A stretch of DNA of 64,000 bases from Chrysophaeum taylorii (lineage: Eukaryota; Sar; Pelagophyceae; Pelagomonadales; Pelagomonadaceae), in the NCBI GenBank assembly GCA_029834535.1, contig JAQMWT010000572.1, positions 1 through 64,000 of the forward strand, in the 5' to 3' direction. Shown piece by piece: positions 10,552-20,586 of this stretch (positions are counted from its first letter, which is position 1; every line of letters begins with the position of its first letter). The notes beneath the pieces are model-generated. The model saw only the letters and a program-made list of their open reading frames with translations. It had not been told where the DNA came from and did no database searches. Made by a program: the position numbers and the translations under genes.

Positions 10552-12759
10552 TCAGTCGAGGAAGGGTCCGGCAGGCATAGATTTTGCGATGAAGGCGTGG
10601 AAGGCGTCGACGTCGATGCGGAGGTCGTCTTGTCGGCCGTTTCTCTTTTGGTGCTCGGCGAGGCAGAGAGCCGCGGTAGCGTCGGCGAGGTCGCGGGGGC
10701 CGGCGCCGCAGTCCATCGCGGCCTCGAGGCAAGGAGAGGCGGCGTAGAGGAGGCGGTAGACGTCGAGGAGGTAGAGCTCGAGGTCGCGCTTGGAGAGGCG
10801 GGGGTCGTCGGGCGAGAAGAGCTCGAACGCGGCGGCGATCTTTTCGCGAGCGGGCGCGTCCGCGAGGGAGACCAGGCCGGCGACGACGTCGACGAGCTGG
10901 ACGTCGTCGGCGCCGTCGGGGTCAAAGGCGTCGTAGATTTTGAGGGCGAGGTCGGCCGTGGCGCTGAGATCGGGGACATCGCCCGACAGGCGCGCGACGC
11001 GGCGGCAGATTCGGGCGAAGCCGCGACGCGTTACGGAGCCAGACGGCGCCGCCTCCGAGAAGGCGTCGACGAGCTCGTCGACCGAGAGCTGGGCGAGACC
11101 GAGGAGACGGCGCGCGGTCGCGAGGTCCGAGGGCGCGGTGGGCTGCTTGGAGGCAGCGGCGCGCGAGGGCCTGGGGTCGGGCTCGTCGTCGGGCGTAACG
11201 CGGGCGACGACGGTCGGGTCGTCGTCGACGTCGACGTCGACGTCGTCGTCGTCGTCGTCGTCGTCGTCGCGCGCTCGCGAGAGCCACGCGTCGAACTCGT
11301 CGTAGGAGACGCGGCCGTCGCCGTCGGTGTCTACCTTGGCAAAAATGGTGTCGGCGGTGGCAGCCGCGAGGTCGTCGGGCGCGGCGCCGTTGGCCTCGAC
11401 GACCCTGAAGACGGCCGCGAGGCACGAGCGAAGCTCGTCCCGGCCGACGTAGCCGTCGCCGTCGGCGTCGAAGAGATCGAAGCAAAAGCGGACCTTTGTG
11501 TCGCGCTCGCCGCCGCAGAGCGCGGCGAGGCCGGCGGCGAGCTCGCTCGAATCGACGGTGCCGTCGCCGTCGGCGTCGAACATGTCGAACGCGCGCGAGA
11601 GCACGGCGTCGAGGTCGGACGAGGCGGCCAGGTGCTCGAAGGCGCGGCAAAAGGCGGCGCGCGAGAGGCGGTTGTCGCGCGCGCGGGCCATGAGAATGGC
11701 ATGGACCTCGCGCGGGTCGCGGCCGCGGAGGGCGGCGCTCAGGACGCGCACGACGTCGGCGTTGGCGACGAGCGCGTCGACGGGCGACGAGTTGGCCTCG
11801 TACCACTTGGCGAACTCGTCGAAGCTGAGGACGCCGTCGTCGTTCGTGTCGGCCGTCGCGAAGACGTGGCGGGCCGTCGCCTTGCCGAGGGCCTCGGGGG
11901 AGGTCTGCTTGTCGGGGAGCGCGACGCGGAACACCGAGGCGAAGTAGCGCGACATCTCGCCCTCGTCGATCCGGCCGTCGCCGTTCGCGTCGAAGAGCCT
12001 GAACGCCGCGCGAATTTTCTCGTGCCGCGACCCGCGGCACCAGACGCTCAGCCCGGCGGCGAGCTCGGCGAGATCGATCCCTCCGTCGTGGTCCGTGTCG
12101 AAGGCCTTGAACAGCGTCGCCGCCGCCAGCGACGACCGCCCCCCGAGTGCCGCCTCGAACGCCGCCCGAGATATCTTGCCGTCGACCGCCCGTCGAGAGA
12201 GCCTTTCGTACGCGTCCTCGACGTACATCGTCCCGAACGACTGCCGCGCAAGCTCCGCCGCCGCCGCGGCCTCCTCGGTCCCCATCTCCTCCTCGCTCGC
12301 CTCCACCTCGGTGCTTCGGGCGGCGCCCTCGTTCGAGTACCACGCCCGGAACAGCGAGATCGGCAACTCGTCGTCGTGAGAAACGCCGTTCTCGTCGAAC
12401 GCGCGACGCGCCGTCACCAGACCCAGGTGCTGCGGCGAGGCGTCCCCCCGCGCGCTCGGCTGCGCCTCGAACAACGCCTTGAACACCGACGTCAGGTACG
12501 CCGCGAGCGCGCTCAACGCGAGCCCTCCCCCGCTCGAATAAAACGGCAAAGCCATCTCCACCTTGGAGTCCCTCGATCCCCCGCACACCACCGACAGCGT
12601 CGCCGCGATGTCGCCCAGGTGCACCGTCTCCTGCAGCCGCGCGCTCACGTCGTACACCGCCTCGTCACCGTACGTCCCCAGGATCACCGCCGGCGTCCAC
12701 CCCTGCACCGTGTCTATCACCTCCACCATGTCGCCCACCTCGAGCCGCTCGCTACTCAT
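10552..12759 (-). CDS. Multi-EF-hand protein built of four tandem modules
   Basis: The 735-residue product starts at 12759 (MSSERLEVGDMVEVIDTVQ). Four tandem modules of about 170-190 residues share one plan: a helix-loop-helix, an SxxCxGSRxxK-type stretch, a second loop, a VFxxxL helix and a third loop ending DEFxxWY. Modules 2 and 3 each carry three canonical calcium loops: DTDHDGGIDLAE, DANGDGRIDEGE, DTNDDGVLSFDE (residues about 220-315) and DADGDGTVDSSE, DADGDGYVGRDE, DTDGDGRVSYDE (about 393-488). Modules 1 and 4 keep the helices but have broken loops, for example DPDGADDVQLVD. Each module resembles a calcineurin-B/neuronal-calcium-sensor-like EF lobe. A polyAsp linker after module 3 is encoded by a GTC microsatellite (11219-11272). 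A calcium sensor or buffer is inferred; no enzymatic domain is present. Confidence 0.85.
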   Translation of the reverse strand: MSSERLEVGDMVEVIDTVQGWTPAVILGTYGDEAVYDVSARLQETVHLGDIAATLSVVCGGSRDSKVEMALPFYSSGGGLALSALAAYLTSVFKALFEAQPSARGDASPQHLGLVTARRAFDENGVSHDDELPISLFRAWYSNEGAARSTEVEASEEEMGTEEAAAAAELARQSFGTMYVEDAYERLSRRAVDGKISRAAFEAALGGRSSLAAATLFKAFDTDHDGGIDLAELAAGLSVWCRGSRHEKIRAAFRLFDANGDGRIDEGEMSRYFASVFRVALPDKQTSPEALGKATARHVFATADTNDDGVLSFDEFAKWYEANSSPVDALVANADVVRVLSAALRGRDPREVHAILMARARDNRLSRAAFCRAFEHLAASSDLDAVLSRAFDMFDADGDGTVDSSELAAGLAALCGGERDTKVRFCFDLFDADGDGYVGRDELRSCLAAVFRVVEANGAAPDDLAAATADTIFAKVDTDGDGRVSYDEFDAWLSRARDDDDDDDDDVDVDVDDDPTVVARVTPDDEPDPRPSRAAASKQPTAPSDLATARRLLGLAQLSVDELVDAFSEAAPSGSVTRRGFARICRRVARLSGDVPDLSATADLALKIYDAFDPDGADDVQLVDVVAGLVSLADAPAREKIAAAFELFSPDDPRLSKRDLELYLLDVYRLLYAASPCLEAAMDCGAGPRDLADATAALCLAEHQKRNGRQDDLRIDVDAFHAFIAKSMPAGPFLD
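11219..11272. repeat. Coding trinucleotide (GTC/GAC) microsatellite
   Basis: A near-pure run of GTC with interspersed GTCGACGTC units encodes, on the minus strand, the polyAsp/Asp-Val linker between EF-hand modules 3 and 4. Confidence 0.85.
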
Positions 12760-13477
12760 TGCGAGAGTAAGAGAGAGAGGTACAAACAACCCCTTCGCTC
12801 GACGCGTCGCCCGACCGTCACACCTCTGGCCTCGGAACCATTCCTTTCAACAACCTCTTCTCGCGCCAACAGCTTGAACGCCCCCAGCGCTCTCTCCAGC
12901 GTATTACTTCGGGGTTAGCTTCCGCATCGTGGCAGTTTCTCCTGAAAACAAGTGAAGTGAAAATGCACGGGAATTTACCTACGGAACGAATCCCTCAATT
13001 ACAGTACAGAAAACACGCGGAACTAATTACAACTTCTTACTACAAGCTGATTCTGACTACCGTTGCCACGCGCCTCTTTCCGAGAACCCTACAACCTCGC
13101 CTCCGGGCACTTCAACTAAACCTGACCACACAACTTCAACCTTTTCGCGACAACCTGTGGGCAAGTCCCGGCATGCCTCGAAATTATTAGTGAGTACAGG
13201 AGCTTGCTTTTACGCCCGTCTTCGATTCCCTCCCGAAGTCGCTCGCTCGGGGCACCCTCTCTTTCTTGTCCGAAGGAAGGAGAGAGAGAGAAAGAACACC
13301 CACCTCGTCCTTCCACCTTTTAGGTGATAATTGCGAACGCCGCACGATTGTTCCGCCGCCGTATAATATACGAAACATACGAATTAATGATTATTTTTAT
13401 TATTATGCGCTGCTTCTTTTTTGGGCAGCTCTTTGATTTCAGCGTTCTTCTTCTTCTTTCGGTGAGAAAGAAGAGAG

Positions 13478-13495
13478 CCCGTACACGTGTACGGG
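13478..13495. repeat. 18-bp perfect palindrome
   Basis: The sequence CCCGTACACGTGTACGGG is its own reverse complement. It contains a central CACGTG E-box/G-box hexamer, so it could be a dimeric transcription-factor site or a cruciform-forming element. Function is not shown. Confidence 0.7.
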
Positions 13496-13497
13496 AA

Positions 13498-13579
13498 GCC
13501 GCCTGCGCCACCCCGCCGGCCTTTCTTTCGCCTACCGCGCCGCCTGCGCCACCCCGGCGACCTTTCTTTCGCCTACCGC
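13498..13579. repeat. 41-bp tandem duplication
   Basis: Two adjacent copies begin GCCGCCTGCGCCACCCCG and end CTTTCTTTCGCCTACCGC, differing at about three positions in the middle. They immediately follow the palindrome at 13478. Confidence 0.8.
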
Positions 13580-13746
13580 AGGAAGAGAGGATACCTCGCG
13601 GCCAGATTGACTGGGGGGGGGGGGGATCGTGCGTGTCTAGGGACAGACGCATCCTCCTATCTGCCCAGCAGATTGCACTAGAAGAGGGGCAACTAGAAGA
13701 GGGGCAAATACCTCCTCTAGCTTTGTAGAAAACAGTCACCCTAAAA

Positions 13747-14861
13747 CTAGACCCTATCTCTCTCTCCCCAAAGGTGCCACATCAGACGAAAACTCCTGCC
13801 CTTAAGAGACTTGTATACAACGAAACCGACCAACATTTCGTAAACATGTTCAAGCTGCTCTTTGGCTGCTTCATCCGGCAACATCGGCATCAAAGCCGAA
13901 CGCTCGTGCGACGGGAGTCTCGATGCGAAGTCGGCGAGGAGGTCGCATCGCCGATGTCGTCCTCGCGGAAGCTTTTCGCGCGCAGCCATAAGTAGTGGTC
14001 GGAGAAGCTCTAATAGACGTTGGGAAGTCAGCTCCGCCGCATCATCATCTTCTTCTCCGGCACCGGTGCTTTGGTACGAAAGTCGAACAGTATCAAGTTC
14101 GGCCTGTTCGCGACGGACTTCTTCTTGCTGGGCAGTGATCTTGTCGTCTTTTTCGTCCAGCTCGCAATACAGGCGGTTGACTGTCATGCGTAGCGTCTTC
14201 ACCAGAGCTTTATAATCACGGAGCCGCTTTTGCAGTTCCTCCAAAGTCAACTCCGCGTCCATCTCGTCGCTGTCGCGGTATTCGCCGTCATCTTCCTGAC
14301 CACTCATTCGACCCTTCTGTCGAGGTGGCGCGGCGTGGCTTCGGCCGTGTTGGACACGTCGCTTGCTCCCGGACGACGGCGTCGGCGACGGGCTTCGAGC
14401 CCGGCCGGTGTCGGCGCTCTGCACGACCGGGGCTGCCGAGCCGGACGCCGGAGCCGGCAGAATCGCAAGCGCTGGTTCACGCGAAGGGCTGCGGGCTCGT
14501 TTTCGCCATCGGTGGCCCAAGACGTCTCATCCGTAGCCTTCGGAAACGGAATTCGGGCGGTCGGCCAAGGCAGCGTCTCTCCCTCCAGCAAGATGACGTA
14601 GGCACAGCGCCACTCCTTGCTCAGAAAGTAGTGGCGCCTTTAGACGCCATTCGCGTTGTCGATGTATTCGCTAGATTTCAGGCGCGGTCCAAGCGCCGAA
14701 TTCAGGAAGTCGATCCTCGTGCGTCGGAGGTTCTTCGACCGGTCGCGTGCGAGAAGGGCCTTCATTAGGCGCCAATCCGACCAGACTTGCCGGCGCGTGC
14801 CGGTGGCCAGTACTGCCTTCACCAGCAGGTCCTTTCTGTCGAGAGCGAACAAACGCGGCAT
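13747..14861 (-). CDS. Coiled-coil protein of unknown function (three-exon model)
   Basis: Exon 3 (14488-13747) holds the clearest protein: a Ser/Pro/Arg-rich stretch, then a coiled coil (LTLEELQKRLRDYKALVKTL and LDEKDDKITAQQEEVRRE), an acidic patch and a helical C-terminal domain (LLELLRPLLMAAREKLPRG to LKGRSFRLMWHLWGERDRV). A single-exon 257-residue reading from 14520 is possible. I prefer splicing to exon 2 (14637-14524) and exon 1 (14861-14740) through GT-AG introns of 102 nt (14739-14638) and 35 nt (14523-14489): this removes an in-frame TAA, keeps phase and joins helical sequence (WSDWRLMKALLARDR, YFLSKEWRCAYVILLEGE), giving 325 residues. No family is recognised. Confidence 0.5.
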
Positions 14862-15386
14862 GGCACGTGCTCGAGCAGGTGTAGCGGATCACGATGGGCA
14901 GCCTATAGGGAACACCGCCGCCCACAGGCCCGGGGGAAGCTCCCGACGACGTGGCTTTGAGTATTCTCTAAAGTCCCTCGGCGTTCGGGCAGTGTGGCCT
15001 CAAAACGTGTTGAGCTAGGGTTTGGACGGATTTTCGCGACGGCTTTCAAACGAGTGCCGCTGGTCTCGATGTGCCCCGGCGCGCGTCGTAGCCCAAGGCG
15101 AGAGGGTCGGCGACGTGTTCCCACCTCGCACGACCGCGCTCGGCGCAGCAGTCCTCCGGAGAAGCAGGGAATAGAACCAGAGGGTGCTGATCCTGATTTC
15201 GAAATATGCGCTGCAACGTCAGAATCTCTCTCTCTCCAAAGCTTATGACGCCAAGCTGACTCAGATTTAAGCTGGAGGAAGCAAAGTGCACCATCGGGCA
15301 GGCTTCCCATTTTTTAACCGTCAGAAATTCCGTTTCTTTCCCCATCATGCAGGAATTGGGGTGTCGGCGCTAGCCGAAGAAGAATA
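14862..15386. other. Divergent intergenic region, possible promoter or relic
   Basis: 525 bp between the minus-strand coiled-coil gene and the plus-strand TMEM260-like gene. Short minus-strand frames with some protein-like stretches (for example TLQRIFRNQDQHPLVLFPA near 15180) change frame without splice sites, so this may be an old relic. No gene is called. Confidence 0.35.
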
Positions 15387-17909
15387 ATGGACGAACGTCG
15401 GCGAACGTCGCCGTGCTGGGTCGACGAATTGTGCGTCTTCATCGGAGTGTGGTTGATGTACATTATAACGGTCGCACCCTCGGTGGCCGGCGGCGACAGT
15501 GGCGAGCTTCTTGCCGAGGCGTGCCACCTTGGCACGGCGCATCCGCCAGGCTATCCACTCTTTACAATGCTCATGCATCCCGTGCTGCACCTACCCATGG
15601 TGCCCGGTCTCGCGATTGAGACGCCTGCAGCCTGGGCAAATGTTGCATGTGCTGCCTTTGGAGCTGCGGCGGCCGCAGTCTTGGCGGGCACCGTGCGCGA
15701 CCTCTGCAAAATTTTATTCGGTGTCGACAGTGGACGCTGGTCTGGTGCCGCCGCTGCTGGCCTTTACGCGTTCTCTCCACTCGTGTGGCAATACGCAGCG
15801 ACTTCCGAGGTTTTTTCGCTGAACAATCTCCTGAACACGCTGATCACGCGCTCCGCCATTGACTTCGCGGTAAATCGAACGCGTGCATCAATACGACGAG
15901 GCGCGCTGTGGTGCGGGTTGGCGCTCACAAACCAGCACACAGCGATCTTGTTTGTCGTCCCGATGGTCGTCTGGATGCTCGTTGTGCTTCGCGACGAGCT
16001 CCGACGCCGACCCCAGGAACTTGTGCTACTCGGGACGTTGGTCGCGCTCGGTCTGGCGCCATACGCGTACCTACCGCTTCGAGCCGCTCTCCATCCGAGA
16101 CCGGGCTCGTGGGGCGACGTGACCTCTATTCGTGGGTTCTTTCATCACTTATTACGGAAAGACTACGGGACGCTGCGGCTCTACTCGGGCAGTGCGGGCG
16201 CTTCAGAAGGGCTTGGCCCTCGCCTCCGGGCGTATGGCCGTGACGTCGCGTACCGCCAATCCTCGATCCGCATGCTGCTCCCGGCACTGTCCGTCTTTGG
16301 ATTCCTGGTGTTGCTCTTCTTCTACCCACCTCTGCAGAGGCCAGTCGCGGTGCAGCGCGACTCCTCGTCGCCAATGGCCGCACAGAAATCAAGCAAAGCA
16401 CGGCGGAGAGCGAGAATGCAAGCCTACAACGAATCCAAGCGCGCTTCATCCCGCGGAGTCGATAATGCCTTTTCCGCCGCTGAGACGAACGACGATCCTT
16501 CCGCTTACGTTGGTGCCGCGTTGGTCGCGACACTTGCATTCTATCTCGTCGTCTTTCACGCGCTTGCGAACTTGCCACTGAGCGATCCACTGCTCTTTGG
16601 CATCCACTCTCGCTTCTGGATGCAACCCAACATACTCGTGTGTTTGAGTGCCGGGATTGGCGTCGAGTCCGTCGCTGTTGTAGTGGCGCACGTTGTGCCA
16701 CGTAATCTTCCCTCCGTGTCACCGCTGGCCGCTAGCGACGGAAAGACCACCGACACACCCTCGCACCACAAGTTCGCAGCCCGAGCGAGCATCGTTCTTA
16801 TCGCTCTGCAGCTGCGACTCGGCTTGCGCCCGCATGCTGATGACCCTGGAGCGCCGGCCGGCACTCTGAGCTGGAGGTTCGGCCTCGCGAGATCGCCTCC
16901 GGCTTGGTACTTCCACGACTATGCCCGGGCCCTTCTGGCCCCGCTTCCTCGAGACGCGCTACTCTTGGTCAACTACGACCAACAGTGGACGTCTGTGCGC
17001 TATGCCCAGATATGCGAGCGTTTCCGACCCGATATCACCGTGCTCCAGCTCTCTATGATGACCTATCGTTGGTGGCAAACAAAGCGCGAGCTATACCCTG
17101 GCATCTCCTGGCCGGGCACGCACTACACGAAAGAAAACACGGTCGCCTGGGCCGAGGGCGCCTTTGACATACGAGGACTGCTGGACGCCAACTACGCGCG
17201 CTTCCCGGGAATCTACCTCGGGGGCAAGCTCTCATTCGCCGACCAAGGCTACAAGAGCGCCTACGAGTTCGTTCCGCATGGCCTCGTCTCAAAAGTCTTC
17301 GCTTTAGGTGACGTCCCTTCCCTTCACAAATATATCCTCGACAGTCGCCGGGTCTGGAACGCCACGCTCGACCAATTCCGTCGCCTCCCATTCGAAGAGG
17401 AGGGCTATTCGCGCGAAACGTGGGAATGGACCATCACCCGCGAGGTCTTCGATCATGTCGCCGAACGTGCTTCTTATGTGCTCGAACGAGCCATCGAGAT
17501 GAACGAGACCGCTCCCCGTCGGCTTCGACATCTCGTCGAGGCCGCCCAGTGGCTCGAGTACTGCATTAAATACGACCCCAACCTCCCAACCCACACAGTC
17601 AAAAACAGCGGCCTGGCCGACGTTCACCTCGTTCGATCCACAACCGACAAGCACAAGCCGCCCGCGGTCCCGGATCTCCTGGGAAACAAACCCATCCTCA
17701 GCGCCAACATGTCCCGCTTCGCCGATTTGCATCCACGCGCCCTCGGTGCCGAATGGAAGACTTGGGCCTCCGAGCGATTCACTCTGGCCTGGGGCGAGTT
17801 CCTAGAGCGCAAAGACGCAACCGATGACCCACAGTACGACACCATTCGTCACATTTTTGACAGCGTCGCGAGGCTTCCGCGATCCAAAGCCCACGAGACG
17901 CTCCCTTAG
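15387..17909 (+). CDS. TMEM260/DUF2723-family membrane O-mannosyltransferase
   Basis: The 840-residue protein begins with a short cytosolic stretch and a first membrane helix. It then shows the family signature in the first lumenal loop: APSVAGGDSGELLAEACHLG followed by TAHPPGYPLF (residues about 31-60). Multiple hydrophobic segments follow (about 75-100, 110-130, 175-200, 212-235, 295-320, 375-400, 415-435), with a large soluble C-terminal half (about 500-840) typical of GT-C transferases. Human TMEM260 is an ER O-mannosyltransferase acting on IPT domains of plexins, MET and RON. The giant gene at 35.7-58.8 kb encodes about 14 IPT/TIG domains, a plausible local substrate. Single exon. The start is fixed by the signature lying 30 residues downstream. 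Family assignment is strong; substrate is inference. Confidence 0.9.
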   Translation: MDERRRTSPCWVDELCVFIGVWLMYIITVAPSVAGGDSGELLAEACHLGTAHPPGYPLFTMLMHPVLHLPMVPGLAIETPAAWANVACAAFGAAAAAVLAGTVRDLCKILFGVDSGRWSGAAAAGLYAFSPLVWQYAATSEVFSLNNLLNTLITRSAIDFAVNRTRASIRRGALWCGLALTNQHTAILFVVPMVVWMLVVLRDELRRRPQELVLLGTLVALGLAPYAYLPLRAALHPRPGSWGDVTSIRGFFHHLLRKDYGTLRLYSGSAGASEGLGPRLRAYGRDVAYRQSSIRMLLPALSVFGFLVLLFFYPPLQRPVAVQRDSSSPMAAQKSSKARRRARMQAYNESKRASSRGVDNAFSAAETNDDPSAYVGAALVATLAFYLVVFHALANLPLSDPLLFGIHSRFWMQPNILVCLSAGIGVESVAVVVAHVVPRNLPSVSPLAASDGKTTDTPSHHKFAARASIVLIALQLRLGLRPHADDPGAPAGTLSWRFGLARSPPAWYFHDYARALLAPLPRDALLLVNYDQQWTSVRYAQICERFRPDITVLQLSMMTYRWWQTKRELYPGISWPGTHYTKENTVAWAEGAFDIRGLLDANYARFPGIYLGGKLSFADQGYKSAYEFVPHGLVSKVFALGDVPSLHKYILDSRRVWNATLDQFRRLPFEEEGYSRETWEWTITREVFDHVAERASYVLERAIEMNETAPRRLRHLVEAAQWLEYCIKYDPNLPTHTVKNSGLADVHLVRSTTDKHKPPAVPDLLGNKPILSANMSRFADLHPRALGAEWKTWASERFTLAWGEFLERKDATDDPQYDTIRHIFDSVARLPRSKAHETLP

Positions 17910-19243
17910 TCGCGCCGGGCGGCCCCTCAGACGCAGGCTTTATAAATGATGATGATATGGCGCAAGCCTGGGAAGCACTGGCAAGCAACTCCCAGCCTCT
18001 TAGAGCAAAAAGTGGGGGTTCTAAGAACGACATGAAAGGGTGAGGTTGCTACCGGAGGAGGGAGAAGCGAGAAAGAGCTTCCTGTGGGCACAGCACTAAA
18101 GTATAACGCGAGATATCTGGAATACGATGTAGTCTGCAATACGGCGAGCGAAGCTAGGTAAGGCGCGAGACAACGGCACGAAACGCACTGCAATGTTACA
18201 GCCTGTCAACATCATCGTACACTACCGACCTCAGCCACCGCTTACGCTACGCCCTGTATAGCGGTAACAATAGGGACGGCTTCTCCAGATCAGCCAGTAG
18301 TCCCTACAATTTCCGCCCTGCCCTTAACCTTTGAGTTTTCTCTCTAACCTTTACAGAAACGGCCCCTACGTCACGCGGCCGCCGGATCCCTGGCGGCGCC
18401 CGGACGGTTAAGCTCGCGCTCGGCCGTCCCCTACAAACGGCCTGCGTCAACGTCCTTCCTCCCAATCGCGCCAGCTCACCTTTCAGCTCGACGATCCGAC
18501 CCCCGCCAATCTGAAATGCGCCTGCTCTGCCCTTAACCTCTTAGACTTTACTCCTTAACCCTCTATGGCGCTCTGCCCTTAACCTCGTGTTAGCCTTTCA
18601 CCCCCCGTGATGCGTTGCAGAGGGGGATTGCTGTGTCTACCGACACTGAACACGAGAGGGGGACTACCTCCACTCCTTCACCCGCTCCAGCTTCTTCGGC
18701 TACGGCAGCTTTAAGTTTAATATACGGTAAATATGCGGTAAAGTAGAAAACTTTACTCGGGCCAACGTTAAAGGTAAAGTCACGTGACCACCAATAACGT
18801 ATAGTAAAGTAAAGTGAAGTAGGCTTGCATTCTTTTTTGTATCTGCCGAATCCATTCGCAAGCCGCCGCAAGCCGTCCCACTTCCGGCGAGTCCGTGTCG
18901 TCCTCCTGGTTTTCTTCGGCGGGGATCGTGGTCACGTCGGTGAGAGTGGCTATCTTGCTGCATTTGCCTCAGGCCCACTCCATGAACTCGCGGTTCACGC
19001 GCAAAAGGGCGAGCATGTCGCATTTTTCGTCGCCAGCCAGCGAGGAACCCTCGGTCACAACGATGCTACCTGCCGAGATGACTCGTTCGCAGAAGCTCTT
19101 TTCCGAATCTGGTGAGCTTGGGCAGGAATCCGTAGTTTGTGTCTTTCTCGATCTTCTTGGGCGTTTGCACCCTTCGCCCTCTCACTACGAGGGTAAACTA
19201 GAACCCTTGACTCTAGGCACAGCGAACGAGAGGGGTAAAGTAC

Positions 19244-19296
19244 AAGGCAAGGTAAGGTAAGGTAAGGTAAGGCAAATTAAAGTAAAGTAAAGTAGA
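19244..19296. repeat. AAGGT / AAAGT pentanucleotide repeat
   Basis: About six units of AAGGT followed by AAAGT variants. A looser related patch lies at about 18725-18825. Confidence 0.8.
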
Positions 19297-19614
19297 ATTG
19301 GGTTTTTTTGTCCTATTCTCTTTACTCTGCGGAGTGAAGGTGCAACGCTGTACCCCTTTAGTGTACTCCCGTTCCCTTATAGTCAGTCGGCTGGGCTCGC
19401 GGTCTGCCGCCCCAACGAACGGCCTGCGCCCCCCCGTATTCTTCACGTGTCCTCACTCACCCCGCTCTCCGTTACACTCGCTCTGAATCGGCCGCTCTGA
19501 TCTGCCTCCCTTTCCGCGAACGCTTTGCCCTTAACCTCTTAGAGTTTCGCCTCTTTTCCTTTTTGTCCGCCCTTTGGTGGTACAAGCCAGTACTGATGCG
19601 CGCCTTAACCTTTG

Positions 19615-19680
19615 CACAGGGGTATATATAGCCCCGGGCACTCGCACACACCAGGACCGGCATTCCTACCCTCCCTTCTG
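19615..19680 (+). promoter_or_regulatory. 66-bp direct repeat with TATA core, copy 1
   Basis: The segment CACAGGGGTATATATAGCCC continues to CTCCCTTCTG and recurs at 19997-20062 with one mismatch. The perfect TATATATA flanked by GC-rich sequence resembles a core promoter. No convincing downstream coding region follows on the plus strand, so a promoter for a non-coding transcript or a fragment of a mobile element are both open. Confidence 0.5.
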
Positions 19681-19996
19681 GTTATGGGCCCTTAAAGCGC
19701 TCGAGGTGGATCGCGCGTTCGAATCCGCTCCACCGCTGCGTCGCAAGGAGTGTGTGAGTGTCTACGAAGCTGTTGCCGTCGCCAACTGCTGGAGCCCCAT
19801 AGTCTAGTACAAACACTAGACCCCCCTCATCTGGGCGCTTTCACTTACCAGGACCGGGTGTTCATCTCCGACGCAGATGTTCATCTTAAGCAGATGGCGT
19901 CGTCGTCTGCTGGGTCCCCATCGTCTCGCATACACATACATGACACATACATGCTTGACTCGCCCCAGATGTTCACGTTTCACTATGATGGGGAAG

Positions 19997-20062
19997 CACA
20001 GGGGTATATATAGCCCCGGGCACTCGCGCACACCAGGACCGGCATTCCTACCCTCCCTTCTG
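19997..20062 (+). promoter_or_regulatory. 66-bp direct repeat with TATA core, copy 2
   Basis: Second copy of the 19615-19680 segment, 382 bp downstream, in the same orientation. The flanks of the two copies differ. Confidence 0.5.
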
Positions 20063-20586
20063 CTTTGAGCTCACTCCTTAAGCCTATTTGTGGTGGCACA
20101 CAAACCGCTTGGAGCTCATTGGTCTGAAAAACCTTCTCGCCGTGAGCGCGAAAGTGCCGCTGGGACCAGCCACCTCGAGGTGTTCGAGCGAGCTCGCGCG
20201 CACTACAACGTTCTGCTCGAGCGTAGCGTAAACCGGACAGCGTGCTCTTTTGGTGCGGCCACTAAGAGCCCAGTCCTCTGTTGAACGTGTTCTCGAGAGC
20301 AACCAGACTTGAGAAATATATTAAGGAGCGCCCCTCCAACCATAAAACGGCGGATACACTTAGTTGGTCCGCACGCTGAGATGCATGACGCGCCAAAGCT
20401 TGTCTGTCTTTGAGTCACGGCAACGAGTACTAGGGGATCAATGAGAAGCCCACTCGTTTGGCGCGTTGCCTCGCTCGCTCGCGGGTGGGTCTTCCGGGTT
20501 TGATTCGAAGCTTGGCTTGTAATAGTTTTCGGATCGGCCAGCTGTCTCAAAAAAGAAGAATGCCAGCTGGCCGCGGAAAATCGAAA

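Larger units (their letters stand above)
12760..13746. other. Intergenic, no gene seen
   Basis: Upstream flank of the EF-hand gene and downstream flank of the coiled-coil gene. It contains an 18-bp perfect palindrome at 13478-13495 and a 41-bp tandem duplication at 13498-13579, plus a short doublet of AGAAGAGGGGCAA around 13680-13707. No credible open frame on either strand. Confidence 0.5.
17910..20586. other. Gene-poor 2.7-kb region with repeats and TATA-like boxes
   Basis: No supported gene: open frames are short and lack domain-like composition. It contains several copies of a CCCTTAACCTCTTAGAGTTT-like motif (about 18325-18365, 18530-18565, 18580-18595, 19527-19550), GTAAAG and GTAAG short-repeat patches (about 18725-18825 and 19244-19296), and a duplicated 66-bp segment with a TATATATA core. 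A non-coding RNA or a gene with very short exons cannot be excluded. Confidence 0.5.

Noticed and set aside
10063-12918. 951-codon plus-strand open frame
   Set aside because: It is antisense to the EF-hand gene. The minus strand has repeated calcium-binding loops; the plus frame is Arg/Gly/Val-rich without domains and reflects GC-biased third positions.
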